Shown: positions 8,734 to 17,333, counted from the first letter of the stretch. The stretch: DNA of 64,000 nt from Leucobacter chromiireducens subsp. chromiireducens (GCF_016758255.1 NZ_QYAD01000001.1:1-64000); one strand, 5' to 3'. Notes: generated by a model not told the origin, from the letters alone. Numbers and translations: made by a program.

Positions 8734-9759
8734 CTACTCTACGACGGTCGCGTCGTCGAGGATCGACTTCGGGATCTCAACGCCCATGCGCTCCGCAGCC
8801 GCGGGGTTCACCACATAGCTGAGCTCAGCCGGCGTCTCAACCGGGGTCTTCGCGGGATCGGCGCCCTCAAGGATCTTGATGGCCATCTCGCCGGTCTGCT
8901 TGCCAAGCTTCGTGTAGTCGATGCCGTAGGTAGCAACCGCGCCACCCTCGACGGTGCCGGGCTCAGCGCCGATCACGGGGATCTTCGCCTTCTCCGCGAC
9001 CTGCACGAGCGATGCGATGCCCGAGACCACCATGTTGTCGGTGGGCACGTAGATCGCGTCGACGTCGCCGAGGGCCTCGGTGGCCTGCGCGATGTCGTTC
9101 GCGGTGGTCACGGTCTTCGTGACGATCTCGAGTCCGAGCTCCTTGGCAACCTTCTCAGCCGCCTCGACCTGCACCTGCGAGTTGACCTCGCCCGATGCGT
9201 AGACGATGCCGACCTTCTTCGCGTCGGGCTTCAGCTCGGTGATGATCTCGAACTGCGTCTTCAGCGCGTCATCGGGCACGGCGTCAACCGTGCCGGTGAC
9301 GTTGGCGCCCGGTGCGTCCATCGACTTGACGAGCTCCGCCGACACCGCGTCGGTCACTGCGGTGAAGAGCACGGGCTTGTCGGTGATCGCCTGCGCAGCG
9401 GCCTGCGCGGCGGGGGTCGCGACCGCGAGCACGAGGTCAACGTCCGAGGTCGCGAACGTCTGCGCGATGGTCACCGCGGTGGCCTGCTCGCCGTTCGCGT
9501 TCTGCACATCGAACTTCACTGTGTCGCCGTCGACATAGCCCGCATCGATGAACGCCTGCTTGAAGCCCTCGGTCGCTGCGTCGAGCGCCGGGTGCTGCAC
9601 GAGCTGGCTGATGCCAATGCTCACCGTCTCGGGCTTCGCGGCATCGTCGCCGCCAGAGCTATCCGAGGGTGCGGAGGAGCAGGCGCTGAGCGTGAGTGCG
9701 GCGGCCGCGCCGAGGCTCGCGAGTGCGAGCATGCGGCGGCGAGATGAAATCTGTCGCAT
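8734..9759 (-). CDS. ABC importer substrate-binding lipoprotein (ABC_sub_bind family), copy 1
   Basis: A 341-residue secreted lipoprotein that captures the substrate for the adjacent permease. It has a basic N-terminus (MRQISSRRR), a hydrophobic stretch and the lipobox LSAC, with the acylated Cys near residue 26. The mature part follows the two-lobed periplasmic-binding fold of the family that includes TrpX, recognisable from VSIGISQLVQHPALDA near the N-terminus. The ATG used has AAGGAC upstream. It diverges from its copy 2 partner much more than the permease and ATPase do, so the two systems probably bind different ligands. Aromatic amino acids are plausible from the family and neighbours, but this is inference. 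Confidence 0.9.
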   Translation of the reverse strand: MRQISSRRRMLALASLGAAAALTLSACSSAPSDSSGGDDAAKPETVSIGISQLVQHPALDAATEGFKQAFIDAGYVDGDTVKFDVQNANGEQATAVTIAQTFATSDVDLVLAVATPAAQAAAQAITDKPVLFTAVTDAVSAELVKSMDAPGANVTGTVDAVPDDALKTQFEIITELKPDAKKVGIVYASGEVNSQVQVEAAEKVAKELGLEIVTKTVTTANDIAQATEALGDVDAIYVPTDNMVVSGIASLVQVAEKAKIPVIGAEPGTVEGGAVATYGIDYTKLGKQTGEMAIKILEGADPAKTPVETPAELSYVVNPAAAERMGVEIPKSILDDATVVE

Positions 9760-9948
9760 GTGTATCAGGTCCTTAGCAAATATGGATCCGCCCTGACCAG
9801 AGCCAGGGCGCACTGTGTGGTCCGAGGCAAAAGCCCCGACGTCGCCATCGTAGACCGCGGAGCGGGCGCAACGGCAACTTCTGACACATTGTGATGCGGA
9901 CGTTGCGATCCCAGTGCCTGAGCGGGTTTCTGCGCCAAAACGCGCACA

Positions 9949-10004
9949 GGGGCGAGCGCCCGGCTGCCAATCCGTTCCGGATCCTGCAGCACAGCGCTCG
10001 CCCC
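9949..10004 (-). terminator. Probable terminator of ABC operon 2
   Basis: GGGGCGAGCGC pairs with GCGCTCGCCCC across a 34-base loop that can fold further. On the minus strand a GTTTTG tract follows. It lies 22 bases beyond the stop of the copy 2 ATPase, before the promoter region of operon 1. The remaining 9760-9948 interval holds the operon 1 leader; I see no strong promoter there. Confidence 0.6.
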
Positions 10005-10025
10005 TGGACGAGATGAAAGTTACGG

Positions 10026-10817
10026 CTATGCGAGGAGTGCGCGATCGTCGAACGTCGCACCCTTGATCTTCGCGAACTCAGCAAGCAACTGCGGCACCGT
10101 CAAGTGCGTCTTCTCTTCAGCCGTTGCCTGGAACACAATCCGCCCCTCGTGCATCATGATGAGACGGTTGCCCAACTTCAGCGCCTGCTCCATGTTGTGC
10201 GTGACCATCAACGTGGTCAACCCACCCTGGGCAACAATGCGCTCGGTCAAATCCGTGACAAGCGCCGCACGCTGCGGATCCAACGCCGCCGTGTGCTCAT
10301 CAAGCAACAGAATACGCGGCTGCGTGAACCCAGCCATCAACAGCGACAGTGCCTGCCGCTGCCCACCCGAGAGCAGCCCCACCTTCGCCGGAAGGCGCTT
10401 CTCAAGCCCCAACTCCAACGACTTCAGCTCCTCGATGAACAGCTCGCGGCGCGCCTTTGTCAGGCCGAGACCCAGCCCGCGCGGCTTGCCACGCTGGAGC
10501 GCGAGCGCGAGGTTCTGCTCAATGGTCAGGTCGGGAGCAGTGCCCGCCATCGGGTCCTGGAACACCCGGCCGACGTAGCGAGCGCGCTGGTACTCCTTGA
10601 GCTTCGAAACGGGGTTTCCGTCAATGGTCAGCTCGCCCGTGTCGACCGTGTAGCGGCCCGCAATCGCGTTGAGCAGCGTCGACTTGCCCGCGCCGTTCGA
10701 GCCGATGACGGTAACGAAGTCACCCTCATCAAGCTTCAGGCTGAGATCAACGAGCGCCTTCCGCTCATTGATCGTGCCGGCAAAGAAGGTCTTGGAAATC
10801 CGGTCAATGTTCAGCAT
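10026..10817 (-). CDS. ABC importer ATPase, TrpXYZ-like system, copy 2
   Basis: A 263-residue ATPase with Walker A GSNGAGKST, signature LSGGQRQ and Walker B LLLDEHTAALDP, closing the second lipoprotein-permease-ATPase operon. The start MLNIDRIS is preceded by AGAGGTAAGAACACC. Its C-terminal half is identical in protein sequence to copy 1. The main differences lie in a block around residues 120-145 (LALALQRGKPRGLG here against LALAVRRGRSRGLK) within the helical subdomain, which may matter for which permease it couples to. Confidence 0.93.
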   Translation of the reverse strand: MLNIDRISKTFFAGTINERKALVDLSLKLDEGDFVTVIGSNGAGKSTLLNAIAGRYTVDTGELTIDGNPVSKLKEYQRARYVGRVFQDPMAGTAPDLTIEQNLALALQRGKPRGLGLGLTKARRELFIEELKSLELGLEKRLPAKVGLLSGGQRQALSLLMAGFTQPRILLLDEHTAALDPQRAALVTDLTERIVAQGGLTTLMVTHNMEQALKLGNRLIMMHEGRIVFQATAEEKTHLTVPQLLAEFAKIKGATFDDRALLA

Positions 10818-10824
10818 GGTGTTC

Positions 10825-11775
10825 TTACCTCTCCACCGGGACGGTCACGCCCGTCGTTGCCGATGCCACGGGGTCGGGTGCGGGGTCTCCCCCGCGCTTG
10901 TTCCCGCGATCCCGCAGGGATGGCAGCTTCTTCAGGAAGCCCCAGCGCGGCAGCAGCAGCGCCGCGACCACGAGCACCGCCGTCACCAGCTTCATGTCGT
11001 TCGGGTTCAGACCAGCCTGCAGTGCAAAGAAGATGATCAGTCGATAGATGATCGCGCCGAGCACCACCGCGAGGCTCGCGAGCCAGATGAAGCGCTGACC
11101 GAAGATCGCCTGGCCCAAGATCACCGAGGCCAGACCGATGAGGATCAGACCGATGCCCATGCTGATATCCGCAAAGCCCTGGTACTGCGCCACGAGTGCA
11201 CCGCAGAGGGCAACGAGACCGTTCGACAGCGAAAGGGTGAGAATCTTCGTACCATCGGTGTTCACACCGAAGCTGCGGATCATCTGCTCATTATTGCCGG
11301 TTGCCTGAATCGACAGACCCAGGTCGGTCGACAGGAACCAGTCGATCACGATCTTGAGCAGGATCACGGCTACGAAGATGACCCCAATGCCCGCCCACGT
11401 GCCGAGCACGCCGGCGTCCTTCAGCGGCGTGAAAATCGTCTCCGCGCGCAAGAGCGGCAAATTCGCCTTGCCCATGATGCGCAGGTTGATCGACCACAGC
11501 GCGATCATCGTGAGAATACCCGCGAGCAGGCCGTCAATGCGGCCCTTCGTGTGCAGCAGACCGGTAATTGCGCCAGCGACGAGACCGGCTGCGCCGCCCG
11601 CGAGGGTGGCGAGCACCGGGTTCTGGCCCGCGGTAATGAGGGAGGCCGCGACCGCGGCACCCGTGGTGAAGCTGCCGTCGACGGTGAGGTCGGGGAAGTT
11701 CAGCACGCGGAAGGTGAGATACACCCCGAGCGCCATCACGCCATAGATGAGGCCCAGCTCAATTGCGCCGATCAT
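10825..11775 (-). CDS. ABC importer permease, TrpXYZ-like system, copy 2
   Basis: A 316-residue inner-membrane permease, nearly identical to copy 1 through all its membrane segments and differing at only about ten positions before the polar C-terminal tail. The ATG giving MIGAIELG is two bases beyond the stop codon of the lipoprotein gene, so coupling of translation is likely. It should form a homodimer or pair with the adjacent ATPase. Given the near identity, permease and ATPase subunits of the two systems could exchange, leaving the lipoproteins as the determinants of specificity. Confidence 0.92.
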   Translation of the reverse strand: MIGAIELGLIYGVMALGVYLTFRVLNFPDLTVDGSFTTGAAVAASLITAGQNPVLATLAGGAAGLVAGAITGLLHTKGRIDGLLAGILTMIALWSINLRIMGKANLPLLRAETIFTPLKDAGVLGTWAGIGVIFVAVILLKIVIDWFLSTDLGLSIQATGNNEQMIRSFGVNTDGTKILTLSLSNGLVALCGALVAQYQGFADISMGIGLILIGLASVILGQAIFGQRFIWLASLAVVLGAIIYRLIIFFALQAGLNPNDMKLVTAVLVVAALLLPRWGFLKKLPSLRDRGNKRGGDPAPDPVASATTGVTVPVER

Positions 11776-11777
11776 GG

Positions 11778-12788
11778 TTACTTCACCACGTTCGCGGCGC
11801 GCTCGACGAGCGCGTCCGGCAGCGTCACGCCGAGGCGCTTCGCCGCGTCGGGGTTGATGGTCAGCTCAAGATCCTTCGACGTCTCGACCGGCATCGTCGC
11901 GGGGTCAGCGCCGTCCTTCAGGATGCGGATCGCCATTTCGCCGGTCTGCTTGCCGAGCTTCGTGTAGTCGATACCCACGGTTGCCGCGGCGCCGCCCTCG
12001 ACGTGGGTCGAATCGGAGCCAACCACGAGAATGCCCTTGTCCTCGGCAACGCCCACGATCGCACCGATGCCGGAGGCGACCAGGTTGTCACTCGGCGTGT
12101 AGATCGCATCGACGTCGCCCAGCGACTCGGTGGCCTGCATCAGCTCGGAAGCGTTCGTGACGGTGGCCTCGACGACCTCGATCCCGTGCTTCTTCGCAGC
12201 CTCGCGCGCCAGCTCGACCTGCACCTGCGAGTTGACCTCGCCAGAACCGTAGACCATGCCGATCTTCTTCGTGTCGGGCTTAATCTCGGTGATGAGGTCG
12301 ATCTGGTCAGCGACGGGGCTGAGGTCGCTCGTCCCGGTGACGTTGCCGCCCGGCTTTTCGTTCGACTCGACGAGATCTGCCGCGACCGCGTCGGTCACCG
12401 CGGTGAAGAGCACGGGGATATCGGTGAGGTTCTGTGCAGCGGCCTGCGCGGAGGGCGTTGCGATGGCGAGAGCGAGGTCCACGCCGTCGCTCGCGAAGGT
12501 CTGGGCGATCGTGGTGGCCGTGGCGACCTCAGCGTTCGCGTTCTTCACGTCGAACGTGACCGTCTCGCCCTCAACGTAGCCCGCATCGATGAATGCCTGC
12601 TTGAAGCCCTCGGCCGCGGCGTCGAGCGCGGGGTGCTGCACGAACTGGCTGATGCCGATGGTGACCGAGTCGGCATCCCCGCCGCCCTGGTCGCCCGAGC
12701 CGGAGGTGCAGCCGCTCAGTACGAGCGCAGCCGCGGCTGCGAGTCCGGCGACACCGAGCGCCCGGGTCTGAAAGCGTGTGCGTGCCAT
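11778..12788 (-). CDS. ABC importer substrate-binding lipoprotein (ABC_sub_bind family), copy 2
   Basis: A 336-residue lipoprotein with a basic start (MARTRFQTR), hydrophobic core and lipobox LSGC. The mature region begins with VTIGISQFVQHPALDA, matching copy 1 and TrpX-like binding proteins. It is the first gene of operon 2, with GAGGAACACCC before the ATG. Roughly one residue in three differs from copy 1, including the acidic linker after the lipid Cys. An aromatic aminotransferase and an Lrp regulator lie just upstream, which favours an amino acid ligand; the exact one cannot be read from the sequence. Confidence 0.9.
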   Translation of the reverse strand: MARTRFQTRALGVAGLAAAAALVLSGCTSGSGDQGGGDADSVTIGISQFVQHPALDAAAEGFKQAFIDAGYVEGETVTFDVKNANAEVATATTIAQTFASDGVDLALAIATPSAQAAAQNLTDIPVLFTAVTDAVAADLVESNEKPGGNVTGTSDLSPVADQIDLITEIKPDTKKIGMVYGSGEVNSQVQVELAREAAKKHGIEVVEATVTNASELMQATESLGDVDAIYTPSDNLVASGIGAIVGVAEDKGILVVGSDSTHVEGGAAATVGIDYTKLGKQTGEMAIRILKDGADPATMPVETSKDLELTINPDAAKRLGVTLPDALVERAANVVK

Positions 12789-13026
12789 GGGTGTTCCTCA
12801 CTCCAGTGTGATGATCCTCGAGGCGATCCCGCGCCGAGGGGTTGCTGCTCGACGCCGTAGTGACATCGATGTCCGTTGCTCGATCGTAGTGAGCTTCCGT
12901 TTGTGAGTAAACCTGACACCTAAACGGTAGACAGATATGACAATTCGGACAGCTCAATCGAGATATTGCTAGTCAAGTTGCTCGGTTTTCCGCATCTCGT
13001 TCAGCGTGCCCCCGAGCGGGCAGTTT

Positions 13027-13066
13027 TCGCGGGGCGTGCGCACAGCTGCGTGCGCGCGCCCCGCGA
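13027..13066. terminator. Stem-loop downstream of the aminotransferase gene
   Basis: TCGCGGGGCGTGCGCAC pairs with GTGCGCGCGCCCCGCGA with a single G-T pair and a six-base loop. It lies nine bases beyond the aminotransferase stop. The T-run is on the plus-strand 5' side, so it is not a textbook terminator for the minus strand, but its position suggests a transcript end. Confidence 0.5.
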
Positions 13067-13074
13067 GCGGACCG

Positions 13075-14166
13075 CTACTTCGCAGCCGAGCCGATGCCCT
13101 CAGCGCGCACCGCGGCGATCACCAGGTCATTTTCCGCCGGGTCGCCGATCGAGATCCGCACGCCCTCACCCGCAAATGCGCGGGCCGAGATGCCGTGGCG
13201 CTCAAGCCCCTCAGCCGCAGCCATCGTGTCCTCACCGAGCGGCAGCCAGACAAAGTTCGCCTGCGACGGCACCACGGTGACCCCGGCTTCGCGGAGCGCG
13301 GCCGTGAGGCGATCCCGCTCGAGCACCATCTCGTCGATGCGCACCTGCAGCTCGCCCTCCGCTTCGAGCGAGGCGACAGCCGCCTCCTGCGCAAGGCGGG
13401 TCACCGCGAACGGAATCGCTACCTTGCGCAGCGCCTCAGCGACGGCGTCGGGAGCGATCGCGTAGCCGACCCGCAGGCCGGCGAGGCCATACGCCTTCGA
13501 GAAGGTGTGGAGTACTGCGACATTGTCGTAGCGGCGGAAGAAGTCGATGCCGCTCGGCGAATCCGCGGCAACGTCAAAGTGGACGTACGCCTCGTCAACC
13601 ACCACGAGCACGTCGCTCGGCACGCGGGCCATGAACGCCTCGAGCTCGGCCTCCGTGACCACGGTGCCCGTCGGGTTGTTCGGGTTGCACACGAAGATGA
13701 GCCGGGTGCGGTCGGTGATCGCATCGGCCATTGCGGAGAGATCATGGCGTGCGTCGGCGTCGAGCGGCACCTCGACGGGCACGGCTCCGGCGACGCGCAC
13801 GAGGATCGGGTAGGCCTCGAACGAGCGCCACGCGAACATCACCTCGTCGCCAGGGCCGGCGAGCGCGTGGATGAGCTGCGCGGCGACCTCGACCGAGCCA
13901 GAGCCCAGCGCCAGGTTGTCGGCAGCGACCCCGAAGCGCGTGGCGAGTGCAGCGGTGAGCGGCTCTGCGGCGATGCTCGGGTATCGGCTAATCGATTCGG
14001 GAAGCGCCTCCGCCAGACGACGCACCACAGAGGGCAGCGGGGCGTACGGGTTCTCGTTCGACGAGAGCTTCACACTCCGCCCATCGGGCCCCACGGGCGC
14101 GGGCTTTCCCGCGCGGTACGCCGCGACCTTCTCCAGGCCCGGACGGAACTGCGTCACCTTCGACAT
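13075..14166 (-). CDS. HisC/aromatic aminotransferase family protein (class I/II, PLP)
   Basis: A 363-residue fold type I aminotransferase of the histidinol-phosphate/phenylalanine aminotransferase branch. Visible landmarks are SSNENPYAPLPSV near the N-terminus, NPNNPTGTV for cofactor and substrate contacts, DEAYVHF with the PLP-pyridine Asp, and FSKAYGLAGLRVGY carrying the Schiff-base Lys. The ATG giving MSKVTQFRP has GGAGTGAGC upstream; the longer frame is not needed. No other his genes are nearby, while amino acid importers and a divergent Lrp regulator are, so an aromatic amino acid aminotransferase (Pat) role is more likely than histidine synthesis. A TAGAGT box lies about 54 bases upstream of the start. 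Confidence 0.88.
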   Translation of the reverse strand: MSKVTQFRPGLEKVAAYRAGKPAPVGPDGRSVKLSSNENPYAPLPSVVRRLAEALPESISRYPSIAAEPLTAALATRFGVAADNLALGSGSVEVAAQLIHALAGPGDEVMFAWRSFEAYPILVRVAGAVPVEVPLDADARHDLSAMADAITDRTRLIFVCNPNNPTGTVVTEAELEAFMARVPSDVLVVVDEAYVHFDVAADSPSGIDFFRRYDNVAVLHTFSKAYGLAGLRVGYAIAPDAVAEALRKVAIPFAVTRLAQEAAVASLEAEGELQVRIDEMVLERDRLTAALREAGVTVVPSQANFVWLPLGEDTMAAAEGLERHGISARAFAGEGVRISIGDPAENDLVIAAVRAEGIGSAAK

Positions 14167-14337
14167 GCTCACTCCTTCGATTGCATCGCGGGCTGCGCGC
14201 GGCAACCCTCCTGACCGAGCCACTCTAGGGAGCCCGAGGTGGGCAGGTCAAACGGTACAAGTTTTCCTCGACAATATGCTCAGTTCGTATAGCCTGATCA
14301 CGGAAAGTCGGTACAGAATGCCGCATCAAGGAGGATC

Positions 14338-14814
14338 ATGAGCATCGACCAGCTGGACGTCCGTCTAATCACGCTGATCAGCGAGAATGCGGGCATTTCT
14401 GTTGTCGAGTGCGCTCGGCGGCTTGGTGTCGCCCGCGCCACCGCGCAGGGTCGGCTCGATCGGCTCCGCCGCACGGGGGTGATCGCGTCCGAGGCGCCGC
14501 ACATCGACCCCGCGGCGCTCGGCTACCCGCTCCGCACCTTCTGCACGATCCAAATCCACCAGTCGGTCGGCCACCAGCGCGTGGCCGAGGGGCTCGCGAA
14601 GATCCCGGAGCTGCTCGAGCTGCACACCATCACGGGCGACTACGACATGATGGCGACCATCGTGTCGCGCTCAACGCACGATCTGCAGCGCGTGCTCGAC
14701 CTGATGTCGCACACCGAGGGCGTGGCGCGCGCCTCCACGCGGCTGGCACTCGAGAGCCACTTCAAGAACCGCACGCTGCCGCTCGTGCGTAGCACGGCGC
14801 CAGACGTCGCGTAG
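14338..14814 (+). CDS. Lrp/AsnC family transcriptional regulator
   Basis: A 158-residue regulator with an N-terminal winged helix-turn-helix (residues about 5-60, starting LDVRLITLISENAG) and a C-terminal RAM ligand-binding domain (ITGDYDMMATIVSR). Proteins of this family sense amino acids and form octamers. AAGGAGG lies five bases before the ATG. It is divergent from the aminotransferase gene across 171 bases, the usual layout for control of the neighbour by an Lrp protein, so it probably controls the aminotransferase and perhaps the two importers. The effector is not evident. Confidence 0.93.
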   Translation: MSIDQLDVRLITLISENAGISVVECARRLGVARATAQGRLDRLRRTGVIASEAPHIDPAALGYPLRTFCTIQIHQSVGHQRVAEGLAKIPELLELHTITGDYDMMATIVSRSTHDLQRVLDLMSHTEGVARASTRLALESHFKNRTLPLVRSTAPDVA

Positions 14815-14859
14815 CGCGCCCAGAGCGGTGTCTCGCGGGCCGAGCTCGAGGCGGCAGGC

Positions 14860-15423
14860 TTAGGCGGCCTGGCCGAACTCTCCCGTGGCGACAATGATGG
14901 CGCGCGCGAGCACGGCGTCGCGCATGGTGAATCCCATCACCGCGGGCGTGGCCTGCGGGTCGACCTCGATGCGCTCGACATCGAGTGCGTGCACGACAAA
15001 CCAGTAGTGGTGCACGCCCGTGTGCTCGGGTGGCGCCGCGCCCGTGAAGGCGGGTTCGCGCATCTCGTTGGGCATCGTCAGCGCACCCTCGGGCAGCAGC
15101 TCGCTTCCCGGGGCACCCGCGCCGGCCGCGAGCTCCGTCACGGAGAGCGGGATGTTCGCGACCGACCAGTGCCAGAAGCCGGAGCCGGTGGGCGCATCGG
15201 GGTCGAAGCACGTCATCGCAAAGCTCTTCGTCCCCTCGGGGAACCCCGACCAGCTGAGCTGCGGCGAGCGGTTCGACCCACCTGCATACGCGGCGTAGAG
15301 CTCTGCGGGCAGCGGCTCGCCATCCTGGATGTCTGTGCTGGTCAGCGTGAAACTCGGGACCTGGCGCATCCCTGCGTACGGGTTGAGCGCGCCGCGCCCC
15401 TGCTGTGCATGCGTCATGTTCAT
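14860..15423 (-). CDS. YbhB/YbcL-type Raf kinase inhibitor-like (PEBP) protein
   Basis: A 187-residue soluble protein of the phosphatidylethanolamine-binding fold. Diagnostic segments are SPQLSWSGFPEGTKSFAMTCFDPDAPTG split across strands, FWHWSVANIP, and HHYWFVVHALD, which together line the anion-binding pocket. The biochemical role of bacterial YbhB-type proteins is unclear. I start at MNMTHAQQ, with GAGGGG upstream; an ATG six bases later is possible, and the much longer upstream frame is not supported. It is divergent from a GntR regulator. Confidence 0.9.
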   Translation of the reverse strand: MNMTHAQQGRGALNPYAGMRQVPSFTLTSTDIQDGEPLPAELYAAYAGGSNRSPQLSWSGFPEGTKSFAMTCFDPDAPTGSGFWHWSVANIPLSVTELAAGAGAPGSELLPEGALTMPNEMREPAFTGAAPPEHTGVHHYWFVVHALDVERIEVDPQATPAVMGFTMRDAVLARAIIVATGEFGQAA

Positions 15424-15589
15424 GCCCCTCGTGTGTGGCGCCGCGCGCGACCCCGGGGCAGGATCCGCTTCCGGCGCGAGTGTCGTTGCGCTCAGCATAC
15501 GGGCCCGCCGCCCCAGAAGGCCAGGAGCCGCGCCCGCTATACTTGGGGCAGGATCGGCGTGCCTTCGCCGAAGAATTCCGGGGGTGACC

Positions 15590-16372
15590 ATGGCAGTGAC
15601 GACAGGTTCCGAGCGCGCACGCGCGACCCTCGCCTACCTGCGCCGAAAGATCACGACCGGCGAGTGGCCCGTGGGCAGCCGGATCCCGATCGAGCCCGAA
15701 CTCGCCGAGCAGACTGGCGTTGGCCGCTCTACCGTGCGTGAGGCTGTGCGCTCGCTGGCGAGCATCGGCATGATCGAGACGCTCCCGGGGCGCGGCACCT
15801 TCGTGCGTTCGGCAGCGCCGACGAGCACGCTGCTGAACGAGTTCCTTACCGACTTCACGCTCGAGGAGATCCTCAGCTACCGCCGTGCGCTTGAGATCGA
15901 GGCGGCCCAGCAGGCCGCGATCCACCGCACGGAAGACGATGTTGCGGCGCTTGAGCAAGCCGCGGCCGAGGAAGTGGGCTGCACCCGCTGCCCCGTGCTC
16001 GGCTTCGCCGACGGCGGCGATTCAGCCTTCGACAGCAAGTTCCATCGCCTCGTGTTTGACTCGGCAAAGAACCGGCTGCTCGCGGCGCTCTACGCCGGCA
16101 TCAACGACCGCCTCCGCACGCCTGAGCACCGCGGTCGCCTGGCCAACGTTGCGACGGGCGCCGAGATGGAGCGGGATCACGCCCGTGTGCTCGACGCGAT
16201 TCGTCGCCGCGACTTCATCGACGCGGTCCACGCGATGGTGGATCACGTCGACCACGACGTCGTCATCGTGAACGATCAGCACGAGGTGGTGCCGCCGCTC
16301 ACGCGCACCCCCGAGCAGCAGCAGCGCATCGACAGCGCGCGCGAGGCCGCAGAAGAGAAGGCGCAGGTCTAG
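15590..16372 (+). CDS. GntR family regulator, FCD (FadR) type
   Basis: A 260-residue regulator with a GntR winged helix (about 8-75; LAEQTGVGRSTVREAVRSL) and an all-helical FCD effector domain containing the metal-site pattern D-x3-H (DSKFHRL) and later His residues. An unusual insert with a Cys-x2-Cys (VGCTRCPVLGF) occurs before the D-x3-H helix. The ATG has GGGGGTG upstream, and a TATACT box lies at 15538-15543 with a leader of about 40 bases. It sits alone between the PEBP gene and a MerR gene, so its targets are unknown. Confidence 0.9.
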   Translation: MAVTTGSERARATLAYLRRKITTGEWPVGSRIPIEPELAEQTGVGRSTVREAVRSLASIGMIETLPGRGTFVRSAAPTSTLLNEFLTDFTLEEILSYRRALEIEAAQQAAIHRTEDDVAALEQAAAEEVGCTRCPVLGFADGGDSAFDSKFHRLVFDSAKNRLLAALYAGINDRLRTPEHRGRLANVATGAEMERDHARVLDAIRRRDFIDAVHAMVDHVDHDVVIVNDQHEVVPPLTRTPEQQQRIDSAREAAEEKAQV

Positions 16373-16400
16373 CCCACCCACCGTGGGGTGCGCCGCACCA

Positions 16401-16440
16401 GCAGAACGAGCCGTCCGGCATTCCGGGCGGCTCGTTCTGC
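16401..16440. terminator. Bidirectional terminator between convergent genes
   Basis: GCAGAACGAGCCG and CGGCTCGTTCTGC form a perfect 13-bp stem enclosing TCCGGCATTCCGGG, which can pair again inside. It separates the convergent GntR and MerR genes and is placed to end both transcripts. Confidence 0.85.
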
Positions 16441-16441
16441 G

Positions 16442-17278
16442 TTAGCGGGGGTCGCGCTCGCGCGCGATGTAGGCGTCAAGTGCGTCGCGCACAAAGGTGG
16501 CGCCCGCGATCCCGCCGTAGTTCGCGGCGAAGCGCTCATCCGCGACGTACATCGCGCCGAGGCCGCGCACATAGCCCGCGAGGTCGCCGCCTGGCGTCGC
16601 CGCGGGGGTGCCCGGCACGCTGCGCAGCCAGGCAACGTGGCGTGCCGCGAGCTCCTGCCCGACCGCTCCGCCCGGCTCTTCGCCGGCCTCGACCGCAGCG
16701 ATCCACGCTGCGTTCAGCGCGGCAACGCGCTGCATCCACTCGCCTTGCCCTGCCTTCCCGAGGCCGTTCCACCAGCGCTCGCTCCCTTCGGCAGCGGGCT
16801 CGCCCCAGCGGGCGGCCACTTCGTCACGGTGCTGCGCGTGGTCGAATCCGGCAAACATATCTTCAGACATCAGGTCTCCTTCGGTGTGTGGTGTGGTGAC
16901 GGGCGTGCGGGTGAGCGCCGCGACCGTGCGCTCGACAGCCCCGATCTGCGCGTCAATGCGATCCCGCTCGGAGCGCAACAGCTCCAGGTGGGCGCCGAGA
17001 ATCCGCGCCTCGGCAGCCGCCGGCGACTCGCCGCGAGCGGTACGGTGCGCCGCCTGCGCGTCCTGCGCCGCGAGCACCTCCGCGATGGCGTCGAGCCCCA
17101 GCCCGAGGCCGCGTAGCAGCAGTACGCGCTGCAGCCGCACGAGCGCACGGTCGTCGTAGAAGCGGTAGCGGTTGGCGCCGATCCTGCTCGGCGGGAGCAG
17201 CCCGATCCGGTCGTAGTGCCGCAGCGTGCGCGAGGTCGTGCCCGCGGCGCGCGCCACCTCCTGAATCGAGCGTTCCAT
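16442..17278 (-). CDS. MerR family regulator with TipAS-like effector domain
   Basis: A 278-residue protein with an N-terminal MerR DNA-binding domain (EVARAAGTTSRTLRHYDRIGLLPP, about 6-29), a helical dimerisation arm, and a C-terminal TipAS-like domain (about 135-270) beginning MFAGFDHAQHRDEVAARWG. In the TipA family this domain binds drugs, often thiopeptides, and switches the activator on. Its own promoter has the twisted-spacer MerR geometry (see 17334-17364), so autoregulation is expected. No drug exporter is adjacent. An internal ATG after residue 135 (MSEDMFAG), with AGGAGACC upstream, might give a separate TipAS-like product, as happens in tipA. Confidence 0.92.
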   Translation of the reverse strand: MERSIQEVARAAGTTSRTLRHYDRIGLLPPSRIGANRYRFYDDRALVRLQRVLLLRGLGLGLDAIAEVLAAQDAQAAHRTARGESPAAAEARILGAHLELLRSERDRIDAQIGAVERTVAALTRTPVTTPHTEGDLMSEDMFAGFDHAQHRDEVAARWGEPAAEGSERWWNGLGKAGQGEWMQRVAALNAAWIAAVEAGEEPGGAVGQELAARHVAWLRSVPGTPAATPGGDLAGYVRGLGAMYVADERFAANYGGIAGATFVRDALDAYIARERDPR

Positions 17279-17333
17279 GCTCTGCCCTTCCTCGCAGTGT
17301 CAGTCCCGGCGCCACTGCGGCGCCGTCACACTC

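Larger units (their letters stand above)
10026..11775 (-). repeat. Diverged tandem duplication, unit 2 (ATPase plus permease)
   Basis: Partner of 6846-8616. The permease parts also share long nearly identical stretches, for example the C-terminal coding block at 10921-11030 against 7761-7870, separated by stretches with scattered synonymous changes. The flanking lipoprotein genes do not share this level of DNA identity. Confidence 0.85.

Noticed and set aside
12789..13026. Riboswitch or T-box upstream of the second ABC operon
   Set aside because: The leader lacks a T-box sequence, an anti-terminator pair or any conserved riboswitch core I can recognise.
13006..14214. 402-residue plus-strand frame
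   Set aside because: Antisense to the aminotransferase, rich in Arg, His and Gly, with no homology that I recognise.
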